Source: Micrococcales bacterium 31B (GTDB lineage Bacteria; Actinomycetota; Actinomycetes; Actinomycetales; Dermabacteraceae). Taken from it: DNA of 64,000 nucleotides. The stretch is taken from the NCBI GenBank assembly GCA_022803075.1, contig JAFFTF010000004.1, forward strand, positions 301,526-365,525, given 5' to 3'. The position numbers and the translations under genes are program-made. Positions 35,052-46,127 of the stretch are shown here, piece after piece. The number at the start of each line of letters is the position of its first letter. The stretch's first letter is position 1. The notes under the pieces were generated by a model. It worked only from the letters and a program-made list of their open reading frames with translations, was not told the origin of the DNA and did not search any database.

Positions 35052-35461
35052 GCCGCCCTCAATGTGTAACGGTTGAATAAATATCCCGAGTGCATTCAAG
35101 CTGTCAGCTGACAAGGTTCTCACTGAGAGTAGCCGCGCGGACTGGCTCGCCGCAGCTCGCGGCGCCGCGCGGGTCTGTGAGCTGCAAGGTTCTGGGCGGG
35201 GCCGTCGCAGCATGCTCACCGCACCCAGAAAAGGGCCGCTCAACGGCCAAAATGGTTACTCCCAGTAACTCTTGCAAACTTCTCGCGAATGGTTGATTCT
35301 TGAACTACCGCGCAGACAAACCACTGTTTAGGTTCATGTGGCCACATCTAGCGCGACCAGCATCAGAGTCGCGGAGACCTTGCGGCGAGTGATCAGGCAC
35401 TCGCTGTAACCACCCTTTCTCGGGTGCCGCCGATCCGAACATCGGTTATACCCTTCACACA
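35052..35461. other. Intergenic region with a small hairpin
   Basis: About 410 bp between the ends of the pucR-like and aldehyde dehydrogenase genes. AT-rich around 35070-35100 and 35260-35340. GCGAGTG-ATCAGG-CACTCGC forms a hairpin at 35385-35404. No ORF with normal codon bias; a small RNA cannot be excluded. Confidence 0.4.
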
Positions 35462-35495
35462 CGAAGCCCGGGCCGCCCACGCGACCCGGGCTTCG
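35462..35495 (-). terminator. Terminator downstream of aldehyde dehydrogenase gene
   Basis: An 11-bp perfect stem CGAAGCCCGGG / CCCGGGCTTCG, 12-nt loop. Confidence 0.75.
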
Positions 35496-35531
35496 CGCAT
35501 GTCAGCCGCATGCGAAGTCCGCGACTACCGG

Positions 35532-37037
35532 CTACCTCGTGCCCAGCCGACCATTCACCCGCTGCGGCACGCCCCACGGGTTCGACGGACGAACGGCCTC
35601 GGGCAGCACCGCGTCTGCCGCCGCGCGCGGCACATTCTGAAACGCCACCGGCCGCACGAAGCGAGCAAGCGCCGCGGCGCCCACACTGCTCGCCTCGACG
35701 CGGGAGGTCGCGGGCCACGGGCCGCCGTGCTGCTGCGCCCACGTACAGGCCACGCCCGTTGGCCACTGATTGAGCGCCACCCGGCCCACCTGGCCAGCGA
35801 GGGCCGCCGCTGCCCGGGAGGTCGCGTGCGCGTCCGTACCCGTAAACACCGACCCCGCGAGCGAGGGTTGCAAGCGACCCAGGGCCGCGAGGGCTTCGTC
35901 GAGGTCGTCGTACTCCGCGACCAGCGCTACCGGGCCAAAGCACTCTTCGAGCAAGCCCGACCCCGCTACCAACTGGTCGAGCTCGACCCGGGCCACGCGC
36001 GCCACGGCGGAGAACCCACCGCCCTGCGAGGCAGGGTCGCCGACAAAGTGCGCTCCCGCCGCCTCGAGTCGCGCGCAGCCGTCGCCAAAGGCCGCCGCGA
36101 TTCCGGCCGTGAGCAGGGTCTGGGCGGGCAGCGCGGACGCCTCGGCGGCCACCTTCTCGGCCACCCCCATACCCGCGGGCACGAGCAGCAGACCGGGCTT
36201 GGTGCAAAACTGCCCGGCACCCAGCGTGAACGACCCCACAAAGCCCTGGACCAGGGCGTCCGTATCGCAACCCGCGAGCGCGAGCACAGGGTTGACGGTG
36301 CCCATCTCGGCGTAGACGGGAACGCCGCGCGGTGCGAGGCGCTCGACGAGGGCCATGCCGCCGCGCTGCGAGCCGGTGAAGGCAACCGCCTGGGTGGCGG
36401 GATGATCGACCGCGGCGAGGCCCGCCTCGAACCCCTGCACCAGCGCGAAGGTGCCCTCGGGGGCGCCCACGGAGCGCAGGGCCTCGCCGATCAGGCCGCC
36501 CAACTCGGCCGACAGCTCGGGGTGCGCGGGGTGTGCCTTCGCGATGACGGGGCAGCCCGCGGCGAGCGCCGAGGCCGTGTCGTGGCCGAATACGCCGAAC
36601 TGAAAGGGAAAGTTGCTCGCGCCGAACACCACCACCGGCCCACGCGGCACGTTCACGCGGGCGAGCGTCACGGTCTCGTCTTCGGTGTCGAGCGTGGCAC
36701 CAAACACCGTGCCCTCGACGGCTACCGAGGCATAAAACTCGGCGTTCTCGAGGGCCTTGGCGAATTCGCCCGGTAGTCGCGGACTGCCGAGCGCGGTCTC
36801 GGCGTCGGCGATGGCCACGAGCCGGTCGGCGTTCTCGGTGAGGGCCGCCGCGACGGCGAGCAGCCACTCGCGCCGCAGCGCGGGGGAGGCTGCTGCGAGG
36901 GCGGGGGCGGCGGCGCGGGCACTCTCGAGCGCGGCGGCGACCTCGTCGGGAGTCGAGTGGGCGATTCGGGCGCGCTCCGCGCCCGAACGGGGGTCGAAGC
37001 TAGGGTCGAAGCTGGGGTCGCTGGTCTGCGTTGACAT
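35532..37037 (-). CDS. NADP-type aldehyde dehydrogenase (ketoglutaric semialdehyde dehydrogenase-like)
   Basis: A 501-residue ALDH-superfamily enzyme. VVVFGASNFPFQFGVFGHDTASALAAGCPVIAKAHPAHP matches the 2,5-dioxovalerate (alpha-ketoglutaric semialdehyde) dehydrogenase subgroup; VYAEMGTVNPV holds the general base Glu and LGAGQFCTKPGLLL the nucleophile Cys. The start has an SFDPSFDP repeat. It oxidises an omega-semialdehyde; because it sits beside a GABA-type aminotransferase, succinate or glutarate semialdehyde are also plausible substrates. Its gene is downstream of gabT on the same strand but separated by a terminator, so it may have its own promoter. Confidence 0.85.
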   Translation of the reverse strand: MSTQTSDPSFDPSFDPRSGAERARIAHSTPDEVAAALESARAAAPALAAASPALRREWLLAVAAALTENADRLVAIADAETALGSPRLPGEFAKALENAEFYASVAVEGTVFGATLDTEDETVTLARVNVPRGPVVVFGASNFPFQFGVFGHDTASALAAGCPVIAKAHPAHPELSAELGGLIGEALRSVGAPEGTFALVQGFEAGLAAVDHPATQAVAFTGSQRGGMALVERLAPRGVPVYAEMGTVNPVLALAGCDTDALVQGFVGSFTLGAGQFCTKPGLLLVPAGMGVAEKVAAEASALPAQTLLTAGIAAAFGDGCARLEAAGAHFVGDPASQGGGFSAVARVARVELDQLVAGSGLLEECFGPVALVAEYDDLDEALAALGRLQPSLAGSVFTGTDAHATSRAAAALAGQVGRVALNQWPTGVACTWAQQHGGPWPATSRVEASSVGAAALARFVRPVAFQNVPRAAADAVLPEAVRPSNPWGVPQRVNGRLGTR

Positions 37038-37067
37038 GAGGTTCCCGTCGTGTTGAGCTACAAAGCA

Positions 37068-37109
37068 GCGGCGCCCGCGCGCTACCCGAGAGTATCGCGC
37101 GGGCGCCGC
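37068..37109 (-). terminator. Terminator after gabT
   Basis: A perfect 14-bp stem GCGGCGCCCGCGCG / CGCGCGGGCGCCGC with 14-nt loop, between gabT and the downstream aldehyde dehydrogenase start. Confidence 0.8.
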
Positions 37110-37118
37110 CTGCCACAG

Positions 37119-38540
<1,422 letters not shown>

Positions 38541-38880
38541 GTTTCTCCTCGGGCGATGCGAACGCGACGGTATTCGTGATGCTGCTGTCGGTCTCAGTGG
38601 TCGAAAAACGTGGTGATCACTGGGCGGCCGGGCCGTTCCGGCGGGCTGCTGATAGCGCTGATCGTTTCTGATCAGTCACTTCAGAGTAGGATTCTGGACG
38701 CGCCGGCCCCTGGTTGAAATGCACAGGTGGCGACAATGCGCCGGGCGATTTGTCCACGGGCGGCTTGGGGTGCATAGTGGAGCCCGAGGTTGACGCGCCG
38801 CTGCGCGGCTCGGCGTCACACCACTAATCTGCTCACAAGCCGTACTCGTCCCGCATCGGCGCGGGCGTTTGGGAGGCACG
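38541..38880. promoter_or_regulatory. Divergent promoter region gabT/pucR
   Basis: 340 bp. A cluster of TGATNG/CTGATC sequence at about 38649-38678 (GCTGATAG, GCTGATCG, CTGATCAG) may be regulator half-sites. GGGAGG at 38871-38876 is the ribosome site for the pucR gene. No further gene seen. Confidence 0.4.
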
Positions 38881-40428
38881 ATGGTTCGGCTCGACAACCT
38901 GGTCCAGCACCTGGTCGGCAAACTTAATCCCGTCGCGGGTACCTACCTTGAATCTCCCGACGCCGCACGTCGCGAGCTCGCGGGCGTGCACATTTCAGAG
39001 CTCATCGACCCCACCCCGTACCTGGACGGCTCAGAGCTTTTGCTCACGACCGGGCTCGGCCTCATCGAAGGTCATGACGCGTCGGGCGCGCCGCGAGTGA
39101 AGGCGGACGCGCGCGTGGCCGAGTACGTCGCCCGCCTCGCCCGGCGCGGCATCGCGGGACTCGCCTTCTCGCTGGGCCCCAATATTTTCACCCTACCTAC
39201 GGCGCTGCGGGAGGCCTGCATCGAGCACGGCCTTCCCCTGTTCTCGGTGCCGGCGGCGACCCCCTTTCTCAGCATCTCGCGCACCTATTGGGATCTCGTG
39301 GCCGCCGCGGGCGCGAAAGATCTCACGAACGCACTGTCGGCGCAGGCGGGTCTCACCCGCGCCGCGACGAGCCCCAACGCGCGGGGCGAGATCGTCAAGT
39401 TGCTCGCGCAGCGCCTCGGCGGGTGGGTGGTGCTCCTGCCGACCGATACCTCGGACCCCCACGTGTGGCCAGAGACGGCGGGCGTCGACACGGTCGCGTT
39501 GCGGCGCGACCTGGGTCGCCTGAACATGGCGGGCCCGCACTCGGCGGCGACGTTCATGCAGGGCGGCGATGAGGTGGTCACATATCCGATTGCGGTGGGC
39601 CGCCAGGTGACGGGCTTCCTGGCGATCGGGTTGAAGCGGCGCCTCAGCAGCGCCGAGCGGCACGTCGTGCTGTCGGCGTGCGGCCTGCTGGCGCTCGATT
39701 CTCGGCAGCGCGTCACCACCTCCGGGCGCACGGACGACCTACGTGCCGCCATCGTGCAGCTCGTGCTGGGTGGCCATGATGTGGCGGCCCGCGACCTCGC
39801 AGCCCAGCTGGGCCTGCCCCCGTTGCCCGGCCACGTGCGCGTCCTGCTGGTGGGCGGCACCACCGAGCCCACAGACGCGCTGAAGGCGCTGCTCGGGCAG
39901 GCGACGGGGGGTGCAGACTGGGTGGGCACGCCCTGGTACCTGCGCCGCCGGGGCGTCCATTATTTTCTTGAGGACGCCGCGGCGCCCGCCTTGGGCGTGG
40001 ACGCTGAGTGGGGTGGTGCCCTGTGGGGCGTGTGTTCGCGGCCGGTGTCGCTGGCGGAGGTGCCGTCGGCGGTCGAGGCGGGGTATGCGAGACGCCGCCC
40101 CGGGCGACTGTTGGGGCCGCGGCAGCAGGCCACGTCGACCGCGCGCACCATTGCGCAGCAGGTGGCGGCGCTCCTGGGGCAGCCCGGTCAGGAGGTTCAC
40201 CTCGAGACGGTGCGCAGTTACTTGCGGCATCGGGGCCGCTGGGAGGAGGTCAGCAAAGACCTCGACCTGCATCGCAATACGGTGCGCAATCGCATGGCGC
40301 TGATCCGGGAGACCCTCACCGAGATTGAGACCGAATACGAGTTGGCGGCGGGGGCGGCGCTGGATGATCCAGACATCGCGGCGCACCTGTGGCTGATCCT
40401 CAGCAATGCCTCGTCTGTAACCATATAG
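38881..40428 (+). CDS. PucR-family transcriptional regulator next to gabT
   Basis: 515 residues. The N-terminal purine-catabolism sensor domain reads GTYLESPDAARRELAGVHISELIDPTPYLDGSELLLTTGLGL, and the C-terminal PucR HTH reads HLETVRSYLRHRGRWEEVSKDLDLHRNTVRNRMALIRETL. The DGSELLLTTG motif is characteristic of PucR regulators of amino-acid and polyamine catabolism. ATG 38881 follows GGGAGG. It differs in sequence from the hyu-linked PucR, so the two are not a recent duplication. Confidence 0.9.
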   Translation: MVRLDNLVQHLVGKLNPVAGTYLESPDAARRELAGVHISELIDPTPYLDGSELLLTTGLGLIEGHDASGAPRVKADARVAEYVARLARRGIAGLAFSLGPNIFTLPTALREACIEHGLPLFSVPAATPFLSISRTYWDLVAAAGAKDLTNALSAQAGLTRAATSPNARGEIVKLLAQRLGGWVVLLPTDTSDPHVWPETAGVDTVALRRDLGRLNMAGPHSAATFMQGGDEVVTYPIAVGRQVTGFLAIGLKRRLSSAERHVVLSACGLLALDSRQRVTTSGRTDDLRAAIVQLVLGGHDVAARDLAAQLGLPPLPGHVRVLLVGGTTEPTDALKALLGQATGGADWVGTPWYLRRRGVHYFLEDAAAPALGVDAEWGGALWGVCSRPVSLAEVPSAVEAGYARRRPGRLLGPRQQATSTARTIAQQVAALLGQPGQEVHLETVRSYLRHRGRWEEVSKDLDLHRNTVRNRMALIRETLTEIETEYELAAGAALDDPDIAAHLWLILSNASSVTI

Positions 40429-40537
40429 TATCGAAGAGTAATGTATGATACGAAACTGAAACCTAGCTCTGGGTAATGGCGTCGTGTGGCGCGCCGCCGC
40501 ACGTGATACGCGAGTGAACTGCCGAACGGGGGTCCGC

Positions 40538-40741
40538 ATGATGGGATGGTTCAAGTCACGCGACGATTCTGAGCAGCAGCGCGTCAACGAAGAGGTGCGT
40601 CGACTGCTCGGCGACGACCGCATCGCGAACGCCTTCAAGGTTCGAATCGATCCCACGCAGTCAGAACTGAACCGCTCGGTCGGGTCGCGCCCCCGCGACT
40701 CCTGGGCCAACCCCCCTAAGCCCCGCAGTTTCGACTCGTAG
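40538..40741 (+). CDS. Small hypothetical protein, 67 aa
   Basis: A short charged protein beginning MMGWFKSRDDSEQQ, with an N-terminal amphipathic helix (EQQRVNEEVRRLLGDDRIANAFKV) and a Pro/Ser-rich end. Codon usage is like neighbouring genes. A GGGGG stretch lies nine bases before the ATG; ATG 40541 is an alternative. No family recognised. It might be a separate monocistronic gene. Confidence 0.5.
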   Translation: MMGWFKSRDDSEQQRVNEEVRRLLGDDRIANAFKVRIDPTQSELNRSVGSRPRDSWANPPKPRSFDS

Positions 40742-40946
40742 CACTCGCGGGTGCTCACTTACCCTAGAATCAGGGCCGAATCGGCGTGACGTGACCCTCA
40801 TTGCGACCGCAGTCCAGGTATTTGGCGGCGGCCCCCGGTGCTCTGACTAGACTTGAGCGCGCTGCGACGGGAGGCGACGCAGGGTAAGGCAACCCGCGTC
40901 GGCCGCTTGAGCAGGCCGTTGTCGTCGTGATGGAGGGTGTGCCCCC

Positions 40947-43304
40947 TTGGTAATTTCCCGCGTAGCTCAAGGCATGCGCCTGGACATCCAGGGCCTGCGC
41001 GCGGTCGCGGTTCTCGCGGTGGTCATCTTTCACGCACAAAGCCACTGGCTGCCCGGCGGCTTCATCGGCGTCGACATCTTCTTTGTGATCTCCGGGTTTC
41101 TCATGACCGGCCTGCTGCGCCGCGATCTCTCCGGCGGCAAGCCCCACGCGCTACGCGATTTCTTCATCAAGCGACTGCGCAGGTTGTTTCCCGCCGCTGC
41201 GGTCGTCGTGCTGGTCACCCTTGTCGCCATGTACATCTGGGCACCCGTTACCCGGGCGCGCGAGTTCGGGTTCGACGCCATCTCGAGCTTGTTCTATGTG
41301 GCCAACATTCGCTTCAGCCTCTCGAATACGGGCTACTTTGCGAACGATGTTCCCAGCCCCTACCTGCACTTATGGTCGCTCAGCGTCGAGGAACAGTTCT
41401 ATATCGTGCTGGCCCTGCTGCTACTCGCGCTGAGAAAGGCGAGCCAGCGGGTGGTCGCCACGGTGCTGTCGGTGCTGCTCGTCATCTCGCTCGTCACCAG
41501 CATCGCGCTGTCGACCCTGCAGCCCGACTTCTCGTACTACAACCTGCCCACGCGCGGTTGGGAGTTCATGATCGGTTCGCTCGTGAGCCTGGGCGTGCCG
41601 TATTGGCGGCGCCTGACCCCGGACGCCGTGGTCGCCACCCGTTGGCTGGGTGCCGCCTTGATCGTGCTCTCGCTCATCATCACCAACGAAACGATGCCGT
41701 TCCCTGGGTGGATCGCCGCGGTACCCACCGTGGGAACCGCGCTCGTGATCGTCGCGGGGTGCCGCACCGAGGCGTGGGCGCGGCACGTCAAGCACCGCGT
41801 CGACCCCGTGCTGTGGCTGCTCGAATGCCGCCCCATGAAGTACGTCGGCGACATCTCTTACTCGTTCTACCTGTGGCATTGGCCCGCACTGATCGTGCCC
41901 CTGATCGCTCTCGGCACCGACCTCACCGTGTGGCAGAGCCTCGCGGGCGTCGCCGTCGCGTTCGTGCTCGCCGTTATCACCTATTACTTCGTAGAACAGA
42001 AACTGCGCATCCACAAGGGAGTGAAGTTCAGCGTGCTGCGCACGACGGCGGTGTCGCTCGCGGCGGCGCTGGCGATGTCCGCACTCTCGGCGGGTGCCAT
42101 GGTGCACGCTCAGAGTCAGATCGACCGGGCCACACAACTGCTCGCGGGCACCGACAAGAGCAGCGGCGAAGGCACAGATACACCCCTCGGCAACACCGAT
42201 TTTCCGCCTGCCCCGGTGCTCACGCCGGCGCTCGACAAGGTGGGAACGCTCAGTGACCCGCTGCAGGCGCAGTGCCTGCAGGGGTACGGCTCCGCAGAGA
42301 TCGTGGTCTGCACCTACCAACCGCCCACGCCGCCCACGAAGCATGTTGTCATGTATGGCGACTCGCAGATGGACATGCTGTGGCCCACGGTGAAGGCCGT
42401 CGCGGTGCAGGAGGGGTGGCAACTCGACATGATCGCGAAGGGTGGCTGCCCGCCCGCCGTGCTGCCGTCGTTCCCCGGCCGCGATGCCTCGTTGATCCAA
42501 ACCTGCCCCGTATGGCAGAAGGCCTCGGTCGCGAAACTCGCCGAGTTGAAGCCAGATCTGCTCATCACCACGGGGTTCGCCGACCCGCTACTGCACCAAA
42601 TTTGGACCACGGACCAGGCATTCAACACGAACTGGACCAACGCGCTCGCGGCGTACGACGCGCAGTTGCCGCAGGGCATGGAGAAGCTCTACATCACGGC
42701 GCGTCCGACGCTTTTCTACGACCCGTTTACGTGCCTTTCGCAGAACCTCGACGACCCCGCGTCGTGCGATCACCCATTGAAAGACTTCATCACGGGTGGC
42801 CTGGTGGAGGCCGAGGAGAAGGCGCTCGCCCCGTTGGGCTACAAGTTTTGGAGCATCAACGACATCATTTGCCCCGAGGGCATCTGCAGCCCCGTGCAGA
42901 AAAACTATGTGGTTTTCAAGGATGGCCTGCACGTCACGGATGCGTTCGCCCGCGCGATCGCGCCACTCGCCTGGGGTCCGTTGACGGCGGCGATGAACGG
43001 CGAGGCGATTCCGCCGCTGCCGACGGGCTCGGGGTCGACGCCCGCGGCATCGACACCCGCGGCATCGACACCCGCGACGTCAGGTGTCGCCTCGCAGACG
43101 GTCACCAATCCGCCGACAACGAGCGCGACGGCCCCGGCTCCTCCCGCCGCGACCACCCCAACGTCGACCTCTACGACGCCAGCTCCCGTCGAGGCTCCCG
43201 TGCCCGACCCGGCCTCCGCCGACCCGTCCACCGCGACGCTCACTCCGTCGGCCGAAGAGCCGACCTCGTTCACGCCCTCCGCCAAGACCATCACGCCGCG
43301 GTAG
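40947..43304 (+). CDS. OafA/acyltransferase-3 family O-acyltransferase with SGNH domain
   Basis: 785 residues. The membrane half is an acyltransferase-3 domain: RLDIQGLRAVAVLAVVIFHAQSHWLPGGFIGVDIFFVISGFLM and YLHLWSLSVEEQFYIVLALLLLALRK, with about ten spans to residue ~390. The extracellular half has an SGNH-type hydrolase/transferase domain starting VVMYGDSQMDMLWPTV. A Pro/Thr/Ala-rich tail of ~90 residues follows with a 15-bp repeat. Such proteins O-acetylate surface polysaccharides or peptidoglycan. TTG 40947 has GGAGGG nine bases upstream; ATG 40974 is an alternative but has poor spacing. Confidence 0.88.
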   Translation: MVISRVAQGMRLDIQGLRAVAVLAVVIFHAQSHWLPGGFIGVDIFFVISGFLMTGLLRRDLSGGKPHALRDFFIKRLRRLFPAAAVVVLVTLVAMYIWAPVTRAREFGFDAISSLFYVANIRFSLSNTGYFANDVPSPYLHLWSLSVEEQFYIVLALLLLALRKASQRVVATVLSVLLVISLVTSIALSTLQPDFSYYNLPTRGWEFMIGSLVSLGVPYWRRLTPDAVVATRWLGAALIVLSLIITNETMPFPGWIAAVPTVGTALVIVAGCRTEAWARHVKHRVDPVLWLLECRPMKYVGDISYSFYLWHWPALIVPLIALGTDLTVWQSLAGVAVAFVLAVITYYFVEQKLRIHKGVKFSVLRTTAVSLAAALAMSALSAGAMVHAQSQIDRATQLLAGTDKSSGEGTDTPLGNTDFPPAPVLTPALDKVGTLSDPLQAQCLQGYGSAEIVVCTYQPPTPPTKHVVMYGDSQMDMLWPTVKAVAVQEGWQLDMIAKGGCPPAVLPSFPGRDASLIQTCPVWQKASVAKLAELKPDLLITTGFADPLLHQIWTTDQAFNTNWTNALAAYDAQLPQGMEKLYITARPTLFYDPFTCLSQNLDDPASCDHPLKDFITGGLVEAEEKALAPLGYKFWSINDIICPEGICSPVQKNYVVFKDGLHVTDAFARAIAPLAWGPLTAAMNGEAIPPLPTGSGSTPAASTPAASTPATSGVASQTVTNPPTTSATAPAPPAATTPTSTSTTPAPVEAPVPDPASADPSTATLTPSAEEPTSFTPSAKTITPR
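43036..43080 (+). repeat. 15-bp tandem repeat in acyltransferase tail
   Basis: Three units of the type CGACACCCGCGGCAT encoding STPAA-like pentapeptides in the secreted low-complexity tail; units 1 and 3 carry one and a few changes. Confidence 0.8.
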
Positions 43305-43345
43305 GCGTCACGCTCCCCAGTGCAGGCCGAGTCGACGCCTCATGC

Positions 43346-44542
43346 TCACTCGTGCGCCGCGAGGGAGCGCAACCACGCGCGCACCTGGGCGTCGTGCTCC
43401 CCCAGCAGGGGCGGCGGCGATGCGGGCCGCACGTAATCCTCGCCGTAGCGCACCGGGTGGCGCACCTGGCGGCCCTCGCCACACGCGACGGTGGGTTCGA
43501 GGCCCAGCGACTCGGCGTAGTCAAAGCCCTCGGGGATGCTGAGCACGCTCCCCGCGGGCACTCCCGCCGCGGTGAGGGCCTCCTGCCACGCGGCGGACGT
43601 GTCGCTCGCGAGGCGCGCTTCGAGCGCTGAGATCAGCGCGGGGCGGTTCGCGACGCGGTCGGGATTACGGGTGAACCGTGCATCGTCGGCCAACTCGGGC
43701 GCTCCCAGTACGCGCGTCATGGCGGCGAATTGCTGATCGTTACCGCATGCCACGGCGAGTGGGCCTTCGGCGCAGGCGAGCAGTTCGTAGGGCGCGATGG
43801 ACGGGTGCTGATTGCCCATGCGCCGGGGCGTCACGCCCGCGCCAAGGTAGGCCTGAGCCTGGTTGACGAGGGCCGCTTGGAGGCTCGTCAAGAGGCTCAC
43901 CTCGAGCCGCGTGCCCTTCCCGGTGGCGGCTCGCGCGTGCAGGGCTGCCAAGATGCCCACCGTGGCGTCCTTACCCGTCAGCACGTCGACGAGGGCCACC
44001 CCAGCTTTCATGGGGCCCGAGGCAGCGTCTCCAGAGATGCTCATGAGGCCGCCCACGGCCTGGGCGACGAAGTCGTAGCCGGGCAGGGCGGCGCCCCCCG
44101 CCGAGCCGAACCCCGTGATGCTCGCGTAGACGAGCCCGGGGTTTTGCCCCTTGAGGGAGTCGTAACCGAGGCCGAGGCGGTCGAGGGTGCCGGGTTTGAA
44201 GTTTTCGATCAGCACGTCCGCGGTGAGGGCGAGCGTGCGGGCGAGGGCGAGGTCGTCCGGGTCGCGCAGGTCAAGGGTGACCGACTCCTTGGAGCGGTTG
44301 ACGCTCTCGAAGTAGGTGGTGGCCGTGGCCGTGAACGGTGGACCCCATTGACGCGTATCGTCGCCCACGCCGGGCCGTTCGACCTTGATGACGCGCGCGC
44401 CGAGGTCGGCGAGGGTCATGGTGGCGATGGGGCCGGCGAGCACGCGGGAGAAGTCGGCCACGACGATTCCGTCGAGGGGTAGGCCCGGACGCCTCGTGGC
44501 CGGGTCGGCGGGTACTGGCGGGTTGGCTGCGGTGGGGGTCAT
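43346..44542 (-). CDS. CaiB/BaiF-family (type III) CoA transferase
   Basis: 398 residues. Signatures: GIVVADFSRVLAGPIATMTLADLGARVIKVERPGVGDDTR, NRSKESVTLDLRDP, LIENFKPGTLDRLGLGYDSL, and the catalytic Asp in GVALVDVLTGKDA. The family includes succinyl-CoA:glutarate and related dicarboxylate CoA transferases; with gcdH in the same window glutarate is an attractive substrate, but the genes are 23 kb apart. It stands alone on its strand. Confidence 0.87.
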   Translation of the reverse strand: MTPTAANPPVPADPATRRPGLPLDGIVVADFSRVLAGPIATMTLADLGARVIKVERPGVGDDTRQWGPPFTATATTYFESVNRSKESVTLDLRDPDDLALARTLALTADVLIENFKPGTLDRLGLGYDSLKGQNPGLVYASITGFGSAGGAALPGYDFVAQAVGGLMSISGDAASGPMKAGVALVDVLTGKDATVGILAALHARAATGKGTRLEVSLLTSLQAALVNQAQAYLGAGVTPRRMGNQHPSIAPYELLACAEGPLAVACGNDQQFAAMTRVLGAPELADDARFTRNPDRVANRPALISALEARLASDTSAAWQEALTAAGVPAGSVLSIPEGFDYAESLGLEPTVACGEGRQVRHPVRYGEDYVRPASPPPLLGEHDAQVRAWLRSLAAHE

Positions 44543-44660
44543 GGGTTCCCTGTGGTCGTGTGCGATCGGCGATCTTGGGTGCTGCTGGGTGCTTGGGTCA
44601 CCACGCTATGAGTAGCCGCAGGGGCGAACCTGTGCAGCGACTACAGCGCAAGACGAAAAA

Positions 44661-44697
44661 CACCGGCCCAGAGTGCAATGTGCAATCTGGGCCGGTG
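44661..44697 (-). terminator. Terminator downstream of ROK gene
   Basis: A perfect 12-bp stem CACCGGCCCAGA / TCTGGGCCGGTG with 13-nt loop; a T-run (the complement of GACGAAAAA) follows on the minus strand. Confidence 0.85.
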
Positions 44698-44719
44698 CGA
44701 ATAGAGTGCGCCGCCGGGC

Positions 44720-45931
44720 TTAGAGTTGGCCGACCTTCGAAATCGCTTCGAGACCGCCCTGCTCAGAGGCGCTGAACAAGAAGTCCTGCAGGTAATGCTG
44801 CGAGACGTCCACGGCGCCGATGGCAACCGAGTTGGCGGCGAGGCTGGAGACCTTGACCGTGGGGCTCCACGGCAGGTGGCCATCAAGGTAGTCGCGCACG
44901 GCCTGGGCGAGCGTTTCGCCACCGGCGATGGCCGTTTCGCCCGTCAGCACCACGAGCTTCGGGTCGATCACGGCTACCGCCGAGATGATACCGAGGCTAA
45001 TGCGAGCCGCGACCTCGCGAATGACCTGCTGATACTTCTGCGGGTACGCGACGGCTTCGGCCACCCAGTAGGGGTAGGCGGTGTCCATACCGTTGTTGCG
45101 GGCCACCTTGGTGAGGGCGGCCGCACCGGCGACGGCTTCGAGACCGCCCTGCATGCGACGAGCGCCGCGAGCGTCGGCCGGGTTCTGGCCCCGCATGGCC
45201 CCGGGTACCGGCAGCACGCCGATTTCACCTGCGGCACCATGGTAGCCTCGGCGCACCTCGCCGTTGATGTAGAGGGCAGCGCCCACGCCGCCACCGAGGG
45301 CAACCTCGATGAAGTCATCGACGCCCTGCGCCACACCGAACCGATGCTCGGCGTGAGCACGGAGGTTGACCTCGTTTTCAAAGATCACCGAGCAGTTCAA
45401 GGCCTGGCTGATCTGCTGAGCGAGGCCCTTGCGCCAGTGGGGGATGTCCCACGCAAAGATGATGTCGCCCGTGTCGGGGTCAACGGCGCCGGGCAAACCG
45501 ATCGCCACGCAGCGATGGTTGAAGTCCGCGTCGATTCCCGTCGAGTTGATCGCATTGACGATCAACTCGGGGGTCATTTCTTTGCCGTTGGTGGGCACGT
45601 TCTGGGTGGTCATGCGCTGACCGCTGAGAGTGCGACGCTCAATCGTGATGTGGGAGTTCGTGAGATAAACACCCACGGCGAGAGCGAGGTTGCGGCGCAG
45701 GCCAAAGACCGCGGCGCTGGGGCCGCGCTTAATTGCCATTTCGATGCCGACCTGTTCGATCAGGTCAGCGGTCATGAGGCGATTGATCACGTCGAGAGCG
45801 GTCGGCTTGGAGATACCGATGGCATTGGCCAGATCCGTACGGGTCTGGGGGCCGTTTTCTGCCAGGTAGTCCAAGGCGCGACGGTGATTGGGTGCTCTCG
45901 CGAGGCGCAAACGGGACTGCATGTCGTTCAT
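44720..45931 (-). CDS. ROK-family transcriptional repressor lacking the zinc motif
   Basis: 403 residues. An N-terminal winged helix (TRTDLANAIGISKPTALDVINRLMTADLI) precedes a sugar-kinase-like ROK domain with GLPGAVDPDTGDI, ENEVNLRAHAEHRFG and ALGGGVGAALYINGEVRRG. The usual GEIGH..CxCGxxGCxE segment reads GEIGVLPVPGAMRGQ... RGARRMQGGLEAV, so both the His and all Cys ligands are missing. That argues against kinase activity and against zinc-dependent folding as in classic Mlc/NagC. The target is unknown; autoregulation through the AT-rich 45932-46100 region is possible. Confidence 0.88.
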   Translation of the reverse strand: MNDMQSRLRLARAPNHRRALDYLAENGPQTRTDLANAIGISKPTALDVINRLMTADLIEQVGIEMAIKRGPSAAVFGLRRNLALAVGVYLTNSHITIERRTLSGQRMTTQNVPTNGKEMTPELIVNAINSTGIDADFNHRCVAIGLPGAVDPDTGDIIFAWDIPHWRKGLAQQISQALNCSVIFENEVNLRAHAEHRFGVAQGVDDFIEVALGGGVGAALYINGEVRRGYHGAAGEIGVLPVPGAMRGQNPADARGARRMQGGLEAVAGAAALTKVARNNGMDTAYPYWVAEAVAYPQKYQQVIREVAARISLGIISAVAVIDPKLVVLTGETAIAGGETLAQAVRDYLDGHLPWSPTVKVSSLAANSVAIGAVDVSQHYLQDFLFSASEQGGLEAISKVGQL

Positions 45932-46127
45932 AGGGACACTCTTTTCAAGGTCGTCTACTCGTCCCGTCGACGTGTGCCTGCTTGGGGAGCACGGGAAAGA
46001 GTAAATCTCACTACTCTGAACCTATGCCATTTGGGGCTATTTGGCAACTCCTACAACTAAATTTGTCGAAAAAGCGACCAATTCGTAACTGTGCTGCAAA
46101 AGTTCCATGAGTCTGGCGGCCCGTTGG

